Shown here: one piece after another, positions 8,308 through 17,030 of the stretch
Numbering within the stretch: position 1 is the stretch's first letter
Layout of the letters: every line of letters starts with the position of its first letter
Assembly (NCBI RefSeq): GCF_036898465.1
Contig: NZ_JARUMJ010000001.1
Span: forward strand, 5,084,001 to 5,148,000
Reading direction: 5' to 3'
DNA: 64,000 nucleotides
Source: Streptomyces sp. B21-105
GTDB taxonomy: Bacteria > Actinomycetota > Actinomycetes > Streptomycetales > Streptomycetaceae
Translations under genes and position numbers: made by a program
Notes under the pieces: model-generated
The model's input: only the letters and a program-made list of their open reading frames with translations
What the model was told of the DNA's origin: nothing
Databases searched by the model: none

Positions 8308-9186
8308 ATGGCGAATGGGCAGTGGTTTCCCCAGGACTGGCCGGAACGCATCCGCGCGCTGGCGGACGGTGACCTCACTCCGGTCGTCCCGAAGCGCGCG
8401 GCCACCGTCATGCTCCTGAAGGACACCGACGCCGGCCCCGTCGTGCACATGCTGCGCCGACGCGCGTCCATGGCCTTCGCCGGAGGCGCGTACGCCTATC
8501 CCGGCGGCGGTGTCGACCCCCGCGACGACGACCGGCACGTGCGCTGGGCGGGCCCCACGCGCGCGTGGTGGGCCGAACGGCTGGGCGTCGACGAGACGGC
8601 GGCGCAGGCGATCGTCTGCGCGGCCGTGCGCGAGACCTACGAGGAGGCCGGCGTCCTGCTCGCGGGGCCGACGCCCGACTCGGTCGTCGGTGACATCACG
8701 GGCGCCGACTGGGAGACGGACCGGGCCGCGGTGGCCGCCCGTGAGCTGTCCTTCGCCGAGTTCCTCGACCGCCGCGGCCTCGTCCTGAGGTCGGACCTGC
8801 TGGGTGCCTGGACCCGCTGGATCACCCCGGAGTTCGAGCCCCGCCGCTACGACACCTGGTTCTTCGTGGCCGCGCTGCCGAAGGGGCAGCGCACCCGCAA
8901 CGCGTCCACGGAGGCCGACCGCACCGTGTGGATCCGCCCGTCGGACGCCGCGGCCTCCTACGACAAGGGCGAGCTGCTCATGATGCCGCCCACCATCGCG
9001 ACCCTGCGCCGGCTCGCCCCGTACGCCACGGCGGCCGAAGCGCTCGCCGCCGCCCCGGACCTCGATCTCACCCCCGTCCTGGCAGAGGCGCGGATGGTGG
9101 AGGGCGAGGTCGTGCTCTCCTGGCCCGGGCACGACGAGTTCACCAAGCGGATCGGGGCCGAGATCACCGGAAGGGGGCCCGCATGA
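8308..9186 (+). CDS. Nudix hydrolase
   Basis: A 292-residue Nudix-superfamily hydrolase. It starts at ATG 8308 (MANGQWFPQDWPERIRALAD). The Nudix box is visible as PGGGVDPRDDD with a long insert before AVRETYEEAGVLL at about residue 108-120, which supplies the REXXEE metal ligands. The wide gap between the two parts of the box is typical of the large actinobacterial Nudix proteins (NUDT19-like) that act on CoA-type or nucleotide diphosphates. The substrate cannot be given from sequence. The stop overlaps a small low-complexity frame by 4 bp. Confidence 0.85.
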   Translation: MANGQWFPQDWPERIRALADGDLTPVVPKRAATVMLLKDTDAGPVVHMLRRRASMAFAGGAYAYPGGGVDPRDDDRHVRWAGPTRAWWAERLGVDETAAQAIVCAAVRETYEEAGVLLAGPTPDSVVGDITGADWETDRAAVAARELSFAEFLDRRGLVLRSDLLGAWTRWITPEFEPRRYDTWFFVAALPKGQRTRNASTEADRTVWIRPSDAAASYDKGELLMMPPTIATLRRLAPYATAAEALAAAPDLDLTPVLAEARMVEGEVVLSWPGHDEFTKRIGAEITGRGPA

Positions 9187-9380
9187 CGGCCCTGTACACG
9201 GTCGCCCGTACGGTCCTCGGCGCGACGGTCGCCCGTACGGACCTCAGGACGACGGACACGCGCGTGGCGACCCGCCCGCGCGGGGCGGGTATCCGCCGGT
9301 CTCGGCCGGACGGTGGCGCGCAGGCCGTCGACCGCCGCCGTGGTGTTGCCCCCGGCGTCACGGAAGGGGCCCGGGCATGA
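9183..9380 (+). CDS. Possible 65-residue linker ORF
   Basis: This frame starts with ATGA over the stop of the Nudix gene and ends with ATGA over the start of the metallo-hydrolase gene. The product would be Arg/Thr/Ala-rich and of low complexity (MTALYTVARTVLGATVART). The DNA contains imperfect CCCGTACGG-containing repeats. No family is recognised. It may be a real coupling peptide, but it may equally be a spacer that stays open by chance in high-GC DNA. Confidence 0.25.
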   Translation: MTALYTVARTVLGATVARTDLRTTDTRVATRPRGAGIRRSRPDGGAQAVDRRRGVAPGVTEGARA

Positions 9381-10207
9381 CCGACGCAGCCGCCCTCCCC
9401 GGCCAGCCCCGCGGCGGAGTGCTCTCGGGCCCGGCCACCGCGCGCGCGGTCAACGTCCTCGCTCCGAACGCGTCCGCCATGACCCTGGACGGCACGAACA
9501 CCTGGATCGTCGCCGAGCCCGACTCCGACCTGGCGGTCGTGATCGACCCGGGCCCGCTGGACGACGGTCATCTGCGCGCGGTCGTGGACGCCGCCGAGCG
9601 GGCCGGCAAGCGCGTCGCGCTGACCCTGTTGACGCACGGCCACCCCGACCACGCCGAGGGCGCCGTCCGCTTCGCCGGGCTGACCGGCACGAAGGTGCGG
9701 GCCCTGGACCCGGCGCTGCGGCTGGGCGAGGAGGGGCTGGGCGCCGGCGACGTGGTCACCGTGGGCGGCCTCGAGCTGCGGGTCGTCCCCACGCCCGGCC
9801 ACACCGCCGACTCGCTCTGTTTCCATCTCCCGGCCGACCGGGCCGTCCTGACCGGCGACACGATCCTCGGCCGGGGCACGACCGTCGTGGCGCACCCCGA
9901 CGGCCGCTTGGGCGACTATCTGGACTCCCTGAGGCGGCTGCGGTCCCTCGCGGTCGACGACGGCGTCCACACGGTCCTTCCGGGCCACGGCCCGGTCCTG
10001 GAGGACGCCCAGGGCGCCGTCGAGTTCTACCTCGCCCACCGCGCCCACCGCCTCGCCCAGGTCGAGACGGCGGTCGAGAACGGCCGCCGCAGCCCTGCCG
10101 AGGTCGTCGCCCACGTGTACGCCGACGTCGACCGCTCACTGTGGCCGGCGGCAGAGCTGTCGGTACGGGCCCAGCTGGAGTACCTGACAGAGCACGGCCT
10201 CATCTGA
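9377..10207 (+). CDS. Metallo-beta-lactamase fold hydrolase (LACTB2-like)
   Basis: A 276-residue MBL-fold hydrolase. The zinc motif is HGHPDHAEG at residues 87-95 (H87, H89, D91, H92), with further ligands in PTPGHTADS, TGDTILG and the late VLPGHGPVLED. The C-terminal part (RRSPAEVVAHVYADVDRSLWPAAELSV) is the helical region found in LACTB2-like members, which are ribonuclease- or thioesterase-type hydrolases. No beta-lactam role is implied. It starts at ATG 9377 and stands second in a Nudix-MBL pair that is probably co-transcribed. Confidence 0.87.
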   Translation: MTDAAALPGQPRGGVLSGPATARAVNVLAPNASAMTLDGTNTWIVAEPDSDLAVVIDPGPLDDGHLRAVVDAAERAGKRVALTLLTHGHPDHAEGAVRFAGLTGTKVRALDPALRLGEEGLGAGDVVTVGGLELRVVPTPGHTADSLCFHLPADRAVLTGDTILGRGTTVVAHPDGRLGDYLDSLRRLRSLAVDDGVHTVLPGHGPVLEDAQGAVEFYLAHRAHRLAQVETAVENGRRSPAEVVAHVYADVDRSLWPAAELSVRAQLEYLTEHGLI

Positions 10208-10214
10208 CCCGCAC

Positions 10215-10290
10215 CGCACGGACCCGGCCGGCACCCGCACGGACCCGGCCGGCGCCCGCACGGACCCGGCCGGCGCCCGCACGGACCTGG
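10215..10290. repeat. 21-bp tandem repeat
   Basis: Three full copies and one partial copy of a 21-bp unit (CGCACGGACCCGGCCGGCGCC with single-base changes) lie directly after the MBL-fold gene and before the convergent nucleotidyltransferase gene. The arms GGCCGG are self-complementary and could fold, so the array may work as a terminator between the convergent genes. Confidence 0.75.
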
Positions 10291-10313
10291 TCAGGCCTGC
10301 CGGGTCGGCCCGA

Positions 10314-11141
10314 TCAGGTCTGCTCGGCCGGTCTCGGGGCCTTCACGCCGTGCACGCGCGCGTACTCCCGCGCGAGCCAGGGGCCCAGGTCGTCGACGTA
10401 GGACGCGAGGACGTCCCGGTCGCCCCGCGGCTCGTACCCGAGGACGGCCGCCGCCCGCAGTTGCTCCGCGCGTCGCGGGTAGTAGACGCCGAAGGCCTCC
10501 GCCATCTCGTGGAGGTCGCTCGTCCAGCCGTTCCAGCGGGGCATGACGAGGGTGAAGGCGGTCCGCACGAGACGCCGGGACATGAACCGGACGAGAGGCC
10601 GCCGGGCCCCTTCGGAGTCGGCCGTGGCGACGCGCTCGCGCCAGCGCGGCAGGAGCAGGGCCAGATCGCCGTTGGTCTCGCGCGCGAGGAGGGAGTCGGG
10701 CCGGTAGCGCGGGAGGTGCTCGGCCAGGTCCTCGCCGAGCAGAGGGGTGCACAGGCAGGCCACGAACCACCCCAGGTCGTGGGTCTCCAGGTCGCTCAGC
10801 ACGCGCGGGTGATCGACCAGGAGCGTCCCACAGCCGTCGATCTGCGGGAACTCGCTGTCGAGCGTCTCGTCGAGCGCACCGGCCGCCGCGCGGTCCCGGG
10901 CGGACGGCTCCGCGCGCAGCACGACGAGCAGGTCGAGATCGCTGCGCCCCACGCGCGCGGTGCCGCGCGGGATCGATCCGTAGACGTACGCGCTGTGCAG
11001 CTGTGCCGCGAAGAGGTCGCGGAGCCCGTCCCGGGCGGCTGCGACGACCGGCTCGAAGGCCGCCGGTACGCGCGCGAGGGAGCCTTCGCGCGCGATGTAC
11101 CCCTGGGCGTCGAGACCTCGGGAAGGAAGCGCTTCTGTCAT
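10314..11141 (-). CDS. Nucleotidyltransferase-domain protein
   Basis: A 275-residue protein with an N-terminal minimal nucleotidyltransferase fold. The motif YGSIPRGTARVGRSDLDLLV at about residue 50-70 provides the GS and the DxD metal ligands. The rest is helical and resembles the C-terminal part of aminoglycoside-adenylyltransferase-like proteins, but no resistance function is shown. Start ATG 11141 (MTEALPSRG) was chosen because upstream residues are Arg/Pro-rich and look like read-through. It is convergent with the MBL gene. Confidence 0.82.
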   Translation of the reverse strand: MTEALPSRGLDAQGYIAREGSLARVPAAFEPVVAAARDGLRDLFAAQLHSAYVYGSIPRGTARVGRSDLDLLVVLRAEPSARDRAAAGALDETLDSEFPQIDGCGTLLVDHPRVLSDLETHDLGWFVACLCTPLLGEDLAEHLPRYRPDSLLARETNGDLALLLPRWRERVATADSEGARRPLVRFMSRRLVRTAFTLVMPRWNGWTSDLHEMAEAFGVYYPRRAEQLRAAAVLGYEPRGDRDVLASYVDDLGPWLAREYARVHGVKAPRPAEQT

Positions 11142-11414
11142 GCGCCCACTGTGCTGCCCCGGGGAGCGACTCGGCGGCCCGTTTTTCGGCCGCGCGAGGA
11201 CGCGGCGGGGTCGCGAGTACGGCGGAACCGCGGACGCGGCGGGGCCGTGAGTGCGGCGAGGCCGCCGGAGGCGCTGTGGCGTGGCGCGGCGTGGGCGCGT
11301 GCGGGACGGCCTGTCCCGCACGCACATCACCAGATGACCATCGGGAGGGCGAGGCCCGCTCAGAGGCGTCAGCAGGGGGCTGGGGGCGGGCAGCCCCGAG
11401 GGACGGTCACGGCA

Positions 11415-12089
11415 CTAGCGCGAGCGCTTGGCCAGTCGCTCGACGTCCAGCAGGATGACGGCCCGCGCCTCAAGGCGCAGCCACCCGCGCTGGGCGAAGT
11501 CCGCCAGGGCCTTGTTCACGGTCTCGCGCGAGGCGCCGACGAGCTGCGCCAGTTCCTCCTGCGTGAGGTCGTGGACGACGTGGATGCCTTCCTCGGACTG
11601 CACGCCGAAGCGGCGCGAGAGGTCCAGCAGCGCACGAGCCACACGGCCGGGAACGTCCGAGAACACCAGGTCGGACATGGCGTCGTTGGTCTTGCGCAGG
11701 CGCCGGGCGACGGCGCGCAGCAGCGCGGTGGCCACTTCCGGGCGGGCGTTGAGCCAGGGCTGGAGGTCGCCGTGGCCGAGGCCGAGCAGCTTGACCTCGG
11801 TGAGGGCGGTGGCGGTCGCCGTCCGCGGGCCCGGGTCGAAGAGCGACAGCTCTCCGATGAGCTCGCTGGGGCCCACCACGGCCAGCATGTTCTCCCGGCC
11901 GTCCGGGGACGTGCGGTGGAGCTTGACCTTGCCCTCGGTGACGACATAAAGCCGGTCGCCCGGGTCGCCCTCGTGGAACAGGGAGTCGCCGCGGGCCAGG
12001 GTCACCTCGCTCATGGAGGCGCGCAGTTCCGCGGCCTGCTCGTCGTCGAGTGCCGCGAAGAGCGGGTTGCGCCGCAGAACGTCGTCCAC
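11415..12089 (-). CDS. crp: Crp/Fnr-family cAMP receptor regulator Crp
   Basis: This 224-residue regulator is nearly identical to what I recall of S. coelicolor Crp, which controls germination, growth and antibiotic production. The cyclic-nucleotide-binding domain covers residues about 15-130 with the GELSLFDPGPRTATATA phosphate-binding cassette. The winged helix (LTQEELAQLVGASRETVNKA) is at about residues 168-187. GTG 12089 is preceded by AAGGAGAGAACTC, a strong ribosome-binding site; the longer upstream reading is not conserved. It is divergent from nth across a 250-bp spacer that should carry both promoters. Confidence 0.93.
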   Translation of the reverse strand: MDDVLRRNPLFAALDDEQAAELRASMSEVTLARGDSLFHEGDPGDRLYVVTEGKVKLHRTSPDGRENMLAVVGPSELIGELSLFDPGPRTATATALTEVKLLGLGHGDLQPWLNARPEVATALLRAVARRLRKTNDAMSDLVFSDVPGRVARALLDLSRRFGVQSEEGIHVVHDLTQEELAQLVGASRETVNKALADFAQRGWLRLEARAVILLDVERLAKRSR

Positions 12090-12339
12090 GAGTTCTCTCC
12101 TTGTCGACCTGCTCGGGGGATCTTGCTCCCCGTGTACCAGGGGACCGTGTTCCCCACTCTGCCGGAAGGTCCAAACAGTGTGATCTGTCACAAGGATGCC
12201 GCACACATGTCCTGAGGTAAGCGGCAGGGGTCCAATTGGGGGCTGATCTTCAGGGTCCGGGGCGGATGTCGGTCCCGGGCTTTAGGCTGGCCGGGTGTCC
12301 AAAACGCCGGTGAGAGCACAGGCCTAGGGGGCTGGGCGG

Positions 12340-13425
12340 GTGGTTGTACGTCGCGTTTCCGCTGTGGGCGAACAGAACTCTGGTGGTGGTAGGAAAACGG
12401 CAAAGGTGACAAACGAGATGCCTGGTGAGAAAGCCGCGGAAACGACCGGTGGAGCAGCCGCCGAAAGGGTTGCCGAGGATCAGACCGACGCCGGCAAAGC
12501 CGCGGTCGGGACCACTGCAGCGAAGAAGGCAGCGGCGAAGAGGGCAGCGGTCAGGAAAGCACCGGCCAAGTCGGCTCCGGTCAAGAAAGCTCCGGTCAGG
12601 AAGGCAGTCGACGCGAAGGCCCTCACGGCTGCGAAGACCGTCGTCCGGAAGCCCGAGTCCCGCACCGCGCTCGTCCGCCGTGCCCGCCGTATCGACCGCG
12701 AGCTTGCGGAGATCTACCCCTACGCCCACCCCGAGCTGGACTTCGTCAATCCGTTCCAGCTGATCGTCGCCACGGTCCTGTCCGCACAGACCACGGACCT
12801 CCGGGTGAACCAGACGACTCCCGCTCTCTTCGCCAAGTACCCCACCCCTGAGGACCTGGCCGCCGCCGACCCGGAGGAGGTCGAGGAGATCCTGCGCCCC
12901 ACCGGTTTCTTCCGGGCCAAGACCAGGTCGGTGATAGGCCTCTCCAAGGCCCTGGTGGAGGAGTTCGGCGGCGAGGTCCCCGGCCGCCTCGAGGACCTGG
13001 TGAAACTGCCCGGCGTCGGCCGCAAGACCGCCTTCGTGGTGCTGGGCAACGCGTTCGGCAGGCCCGGGATCACCGTGGACACGCACTTCCAGCGGCTCGT
13101 ACGGCGCTGGCAGTGGACCGAGCAGACCGAGCCCGACAAGATCGAGGCCGAGATAGCGGCGCTCTTCCCCAAGAGCGAGTGGACGATGCTCTCGCACCAC
13201 GTGATCTTCCATGGCCGCCGCATCTGCCACGCCCGTAAGCCCGCATGCGGCGCCTGCCCCCTCGCTCCCCTCTGCCCGGCGTACGGAGAGGGGGAGACGG
13301 ATCCGGAAAAGGCGAAGAAGCTCCTGAAGTACGAGAAGGGCGGCTTCCCCGGCCAGCGTCTGAACCCGCCCCAGTCCTACCTGGACGCGGGCGGCAAGCC
13401 GGCCCCGCCGCTGGGGGCCGGATGA
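12340..13425 (+). CDS. nth: Endonuclease III with basic N-terminal extension
   Basis: Endonuclease III is a DNA glycosylase/AP lyase for oxidised pyrimidines. The catalytic core starts near residue 110 ([21 protein letters not shown]). The helix-hairpin-helix [14 protein letters not shown] holds the catalytic lysine, VDTHFQR holds the catalytic aspartate, and the [4Fe-4S] loop is [17 protein letters not shown] with C-x6-C-x2-C-x5-C spacing. The first about 105 residues form an Ala/Lys/Val/Pro-rich tail like histone H1 ([17 protein letters not shown]), not needed for catalysis. Possible starts are GTG 12340 and ATG 12418. It is divergent from crp and overlaps a small frame at its end. Confidence 0.93.
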   Translation: MVVRRVSAVGEQNSGGGRKTAKVTNEMPGEKAAETTGGAAAERVAEDQTDAGKAAVGTTAAKKAAAKRAAVRKAPAKSAPVKKAPVRKAVDAKALTAAKTVVRKPESRTALVRRARRIDRELAEIYPYAHPELDFVNPFQLIVATVLSAQTTDLRVNQTTPALFAKYPTPEDLAAADPEEVEEILRPTGFFRAKTRSVIGLSKALVEEFGGEVPGRLEDLVKLPGVGRKTAFVVLGNAFGRPGITVDTHFQRLVRRWQWTEQTEPDKIEAEIAALFPKSEWTMLSHHVIFHGRRICHARKPACGACPLAPLCPAYGEGETDPEKAKKLLKYEKGGFPGQRLNPPQSYLDAGGKPAPPLGAG

Positions 13426-13730
13426 CGCGAGGAGTGACAGCCGGAGGACTGACGACCGGAGGACTGACGGCCGGAGGATTGACGGCCGGAGGGCTGGCGA
13501 CCGCAGGACTGGCGACCGCAAAGCCGACTCCGGCGGTCGAGGCGAGGCGTCCTCGGCGATCCGCCGCCATGACCCTCGATGTGGGGTGTGAGCGGCGCTC
13601 TGCCGCTCTGGCGGTCGATGCGGTGGCCGGGGAGCTGTCGGCCGCGGCGGTGATCGGAACGGGATCCGCGGAACGATCTGCCGGTGTTCGGGCGTTGGAC
13701 TCGGCAGAACGGGGGGCGGTGTGGCGATGA
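13422..13730 (+). CDS. Possible 102-residue low-complexity linker ORF
   Basis: This frame begins with ATGA over the nth stop and ends with ATGA at 13727-13730 over a start of the next Nudix gene. Its N-terminal third is a Gly-Gly-Leu-Thr repeat ([19 protein letters not shown]) coded by a 15-bp tandem repeat of the type CCGGAGGACTGACGG. No family is recognised. Coding is doubtful, but the double overlap is the same layout as at 9183-9380. Confidence 0.25.
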   Translation: MTRGVTAGGLTTGGLTAGGLTAGGLATAGLATAKPTPAVEARRPRRSAAMTLDVGCERRSAALAVDAVAGELSAAAVIGTGSAERSAGVRALDSAERGAVWR

Positions 13731-14422
13731 CGCGAGCGAGCAATACCCAAGGCGGTTCCGTGACGCTCAGCAAGAAGGGGCTGCCTGCCTGGCTGGACCC
13801 GGTGGTGCACGCCGCGGAGACCGTCCAGCCACCCCAGCTCAGCCGCTTCCTCCCGCCGGCGAACGGCACGGGGCGCCAGTCGGCCGTCCTGATCCTGTTC
13901 GGCGAGGGCGACCGCGGCCCCGAGCTGCTCCTCATGGAGCGTGCGAGCTCCCTGCGCTCCCACGCCGGTCAGCCCTCCTTCCCGGGCGGCGCCCTCGACC
14001 CCGAGGACGGCGACCCGCACGGTGACGGGCCGCTCAGGGCAGCCCTCCGCGAGGCGGAGGAGGAGACCGGGCTCGATCCGTCCGGCGTCCAGCTCTTCGG
14101 TGTGCTGCCCAAGCTGTACATCCCGGTCAGCGGCTTCGTCGTCACCCCGGTGCTGGGCTGGTGGCGTGAGCCGACCCCGGTGGGGGTCGTCGACCCCGGC
14201 GAGACGGCCCGGGTCTTCACGGTCCCCGTGGCGGATCTCACAAATCCGGGCAACCGGGTCACGACCGTACATCCGAGCGGTCACCACGGCCCGGGATTCC
14301 TGGTCGAATCAGCCCTTGTGTGGGGGTTCACGGCCGGCGTCATCGACCGATTGCTGCACTTCGCGGGCTGGGAGCTGCCCTGGGACCGTGAGAAGCAGGT
14401 CCCGCTGGACTGGCGGTCATGA
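13721..14422 (+). CDS. CoA pyrophosphatase-type Nudix hydrolase (NudL-like)
   Basis: A 233-residue Nudix hydrolase. The segment LRSHAGQPSFPGG followed by ALDPEDGDP and ALREAEEETGLDP near residues 80-120 joins the Nudix box with the upstream SHxGQxxFPGG motif typical of CoA pyrophosphatases (NUDT7/NUDT8/NudL). It probably cleaves CoA or acyl-CoA to phosphopantetheine and 3',5'-ADP. GTG 13721 and ATG 13727 are both possible starts; a GTG at about 13760 before TLSKKGLPAWLD would be a shorter choice. It is directly followed by the MarP-like protease gene. Confidence 0.87.
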   Translation: MAMTRASNTQGGSVTLSKKGLPAWLDPVVHAAETVQPPQLSRFLPPANGTGRQSAVLILFGEGDRGPELLLMERASSLRSHAGQPSFPGGALDPEDGDPHGDGPLRAALREAEEETGLDPSGVQLFGVLPKLYIPVSGFVVTPVLGWWREPTPVGVVDPGETARVFTVPVADLTNPGNRVTTVHPSGHHGPGFLVESALVWGFTAGVIDRLLHFAGWELPWDREKQVPLDWRS

Positions 14423-14426
14423 CAGG

Positions 14427-15635
14427 GTGAGCTCCGTGAATGTGCTGGACATCCTGTTGCTGGTCGCCGCCCTCTGGTTCGCGGTCGTGGGCTATCGCCA
14501 GGGCTTCGTCGTCGGCATCCTGTCGGTGATCGGCTTCCTGGGCGGCGGCCTCGTCGCCGTCTACCTGCTGCCCGTGATCTGGGACGCGCTGACCGAGAAC
14601 TCCGAGGTGAGCACCACGGCCGCTGTCGTGGCGGTCATCGTGGTGATCGTCTGCGCCTCGGTCGGCCAGGCGCTCACCACCCACCTCGGCAACAAGCTGC
14701 GCCGGCACATCACCTGGTCCCCGGCCCGCGCGCTGGACGCGACGGGCGGTGCGCTGGTCAACGTCGTGGCGATGCTGCTGGTGGCCTGGCTGATCGGCTC
14801 CGCCCTGGCCGGCACCACCCTGCCGACCCTCGGCAAGGAGGTCCGCAGCTCCAACGTGCTGCAAGGGGTGTCCCGGGCGCTGCCCGCCCAGGCCGACACC
14901 TGGTTCGCCGACTTCTCCTCCGTCCTCGCGCAGAACGGCTTCCCGCAGGTCTTCAGCCCGTTCTCCAACGAGCCGATCACCGACGTCCAGCCACCCGACC
15001 CGGCGCTGGCGAACAGTGCGGTCGCCAAGCGCGCCCAGCGCTCCATCGTCAAGGTCATGGGCACCGCGGAGAGCTGCGGGAAGGTCCTGGAGGGCACCGG
15101 CTTCGTCTTCGGCGAGCGCCGGGTCATGACCAACGCGCACGTCGTCGGCGGGGTCGACGAGCCCACCGTCCAGATAGGCGGTGAAGGGCGCAAGTACGAC
15201 GCCACCGTCGTGCTGTACGACTGGAAGCGCGACATCGCGGTCCTGGATGTGCCGGACCTCGACGCGCCCCCCCTCCGGTTCACCACCGAGGACGCGGCGA
15301 GCGGCGACAGCGCGATCGTCGCGGGCTTCCCGGAGAACGGGTCGTACGACGTCCGGGCCGCGCGGGTACGCGGGCGCATCACGGCCAACGGTCCGGACAT
15401 CTACCATCGCGGCACCGTGCGCCGTGACGTGTACTCGCTGTACACGACCGTCCGCCAGGGCAACTCCGGAGGCCCGCTCCTCACCCCCGACGGCAAGGTG
15501 TACGGCGTGGTCTTCGCGAAGTCCCTGGACGACTCCGACACCGGCTACGCCCTGACCGCGGACGAGATCCAGCAGGACATCTCCACGGGGCGTACCGCGG
15601 GCCAGCAGGTGGACAGCGACAGCTGCGCCCTCTAG
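14427..15635 (+). CDS. MarP-like membrane-anchored serine protease (CvpA + trypsin domain)
   Basis: A 402-residue protein with four membrane segments in a CvpA/colicin V production-type domain (residues about 5-160) and an extracytoplasmic trypsin-like domain. The catalytic triad is visible: H238 (MTNAHVVGG), D269 (WKRDIAVLDV) and S347 (RQGNSGGPL). The architecture matches Mycobacterium MarP (Rv3671c), needed for acid and envelope stress. Starts GTG 14427, GTG 14436 and GTG 14442 are close together; 14427 is the longest consistent with the CvpA domain. It follows the NudL-like gene with only a few bases between, suggesting one operon with nth. Confidence 0.88.
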   Translation: MSSVNVLDILLLVAALWFAVVGYRQGFVVGILSVIGFLGGGLVAVYLLPVIWDALTENSEVSTTAAVVAVIVVIVCASVGQALTTHLGNKLRRHITWSPARALDATGGALVNVVAMLLVAWLIGSALAGTTLPTLGKEVRSSNVLQGVSRALPAQADTWFADFSSVLAQNGFPQVFSPFSNEPITDVQPPDPALANSAVAKRAQRSIVKVMGTAESCGKVLEGTGFVFGERRVMTNAHVVGGVDEPTVQIGGEGRKYDATVVLYDWKRDIAVLDVPDLDAPPLRFTTEDAASGDSAIVAGFPENGSYDVRAARVRGRITANGPDIYHRGTVRRDVYSLYTTVRQGNSGGPLLTPDGKVYGVVFAKSLDDSDTGYALTADEIQQDISTGRTAGQQVDSDSCAL

Positions 15636-16079
15636 CCGCGTACTTCAGCCGCGCTCTCCTCGGGCCGCCCGCGGCCTGCGTCAGGTTCAACGCGGCCCTG
15701 CGTCAGGCTCAACACGCCTTGCGTCGGGATCGAGGGCGGCCCCGCGTCAGCCTCGAGGGTGGCGCAGGCGGACCGAGACCCAGCGGGCCCGGCGGCGCAG
15801 GATGCGCGGAATGCCCACCCGGAGATCGGAATCCGGCAGTTGCGGGTCCGCGCCTCGTTGGTGGGGGCTCAGGCCACTGGCCGAGCGGCGGTTGCGTCCT
15901 GCGTCACTGTAGTCGTGCGTCCAGCCCATACCCGGACGTCTGCCCCTGCCCCAAGGTCGATAACCGCCCCCGGAGCCGCCAATTGGCCTATGCGTCAGGC
16001 ATTTGGCCGATCGTCGTACAGGTGTGCCGAACCGACTGCCCGGACGCGGCCGAACGCTGTACCCATCGGGATCGAACGG
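15636..16079. other. Convergent intergenic region
   Basis: No gene is supported in these 444 bp between the MarP-like gene (plus) and the hydrolase gene (minus). Two direct copies of CTGCGTCAGG(T/C)TCAAC occur around 15676-15715. I see no clear terminator hairpin with a T-tract and no RNA gene. Confidence 0.4.
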
Positions 16080-17030
16080 TCACCGGTCGGGTTCGGGATC
16101 CTTCAGCCAACTGACCAGTTCGGTGGAGAAAGCGACCGGATCCTCCTCGTGCGGAAAGTGCCCGAGCCCGTCGAACAGCCTCCACCGGTACGGCGCTTCG
16201 ACGTACTCGCCGGAACCGGCCGCACTGCGGGTGCGCATCACCGGATCGAGGGAGCCGTGCAGGTGCAGCGTGGGAACCCGCACCGGCCGCTTCATACGCC
16301 GGTAGAACTGGACGCCGTCCGGACGGGCCAGCGAGCGCACCAGCCATCGGTACGGCTCGACGGCGCAGTGCGCGGTGGACGGGATGCACATCGCGCGCCG
16401 GTACGTCTCCACCGCGTCGTCCTCCGGCAGCCGTGGCCCGGACCAGTCCCGCATCAGCCGGCCCACCAGCTCGCCGTCGTCGGCGGTGAGCTGCCGCTCC
16501 GGGATCCACGGCCGCTGGAAACCCCAGATGTGGGAGCTTGCGGCGCTCTGCCGGACGTCGGACAGCATCGCCGAGCGCCAGCGCCGCGGATGCGGCATCG
16601 ACGCGACGGCCAGCCGCCGCACGAGCTTGGGGCGCATCACGGCCGCAGTCCACGCCAGGTAGCCGCCGAGGTCGTGGCCGACCAGCGCGGCGTCCGGCTC
16701 GCCCAGGGAGCGGATCACGCCGGTGATGTCGAGGGCGAGGTTGGCCGGGTCGTAACCGCGGGGCGTGCGGTCGCTGCCGCCCACGCCCCGCAGATCCATC
16801 GCCACGGCCCGGAAGCCGGCCTCGGCCAGCGCGACCAGTTGATGCCGCCACGTCCACCAGAACTGCGGGAAACCGTGGACGAGCATGACGAGCGGACCGT
16901 CGCCCGCCTCCGCGATGTGGAACCGCGCGCCGTTCGCGGCGACCTCGCGGTGGGTGACCGGCATGCCGAAGACCGCGCCCGGCCGTACGAGCGAGGCGGG
17001 CGGCGGCGAGGGAAACGCGGGGTCCGTCAT
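16080..17030 (-). CDS. Alpha/beta hydrolase (epoxide-hydrolase-like)
   Basis: A 316-residue alpha/beta-hydrolase. HGFPQFWWTWRHQL contains the HGFP oxyanion motif and the nucleophile elbow is GHDLGGYLAW, with Asp as nucleophile. Asp at this position is typical of epoxide hydrolases and haloalkane dehalogenases rather than esterases. The late GLGHFPHEEDP supplies the catalytic histidine. A lid with two candidate tyrosines is present (VEPYRWL, VQFYRRM), which favours an epoxide hydrolase. The start ATG 17030 overlaps the stop of the upstream holin-X gene by 4 bp. Confidence 0.85.
   Translation of the reverse strand: MTDPAFPSPPPASLVRPGAVFGMPVTHREVAANGARFHIAEAGDGPLVMLVHGFPQFWWTWRHQLVALAEAGFRAVAMDLRGVGGSDRTPRGYDPANLALDITGVIRSLGEPDAALVGHDLGGYLAWTAAVMRPKLVRRLAVASMPHPRRWRSAMLSDVRQSAASSHIWGFQRPWIPERQLTADDGELVGRLMRDWSGPRLPEDDAVETYRRAMCIPSTAHCAVEPYRWLVRSLARPDGVQFYRRMKRPVRVPTLHLHGSLDPVMRTRSAAGSGEYVEAPYRWRLFDGLGHFPHEEDPVAFSTELVSWLKDPEPDR

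Noticed and set aside
12250..13935. 561-residue minus-strand frame over nth and the Nudix gene
   Set aside because: Endonuclease III on the plus strand has its iron-sulfur and catalytic motifs; the reverse frame is open only because of GC bias.
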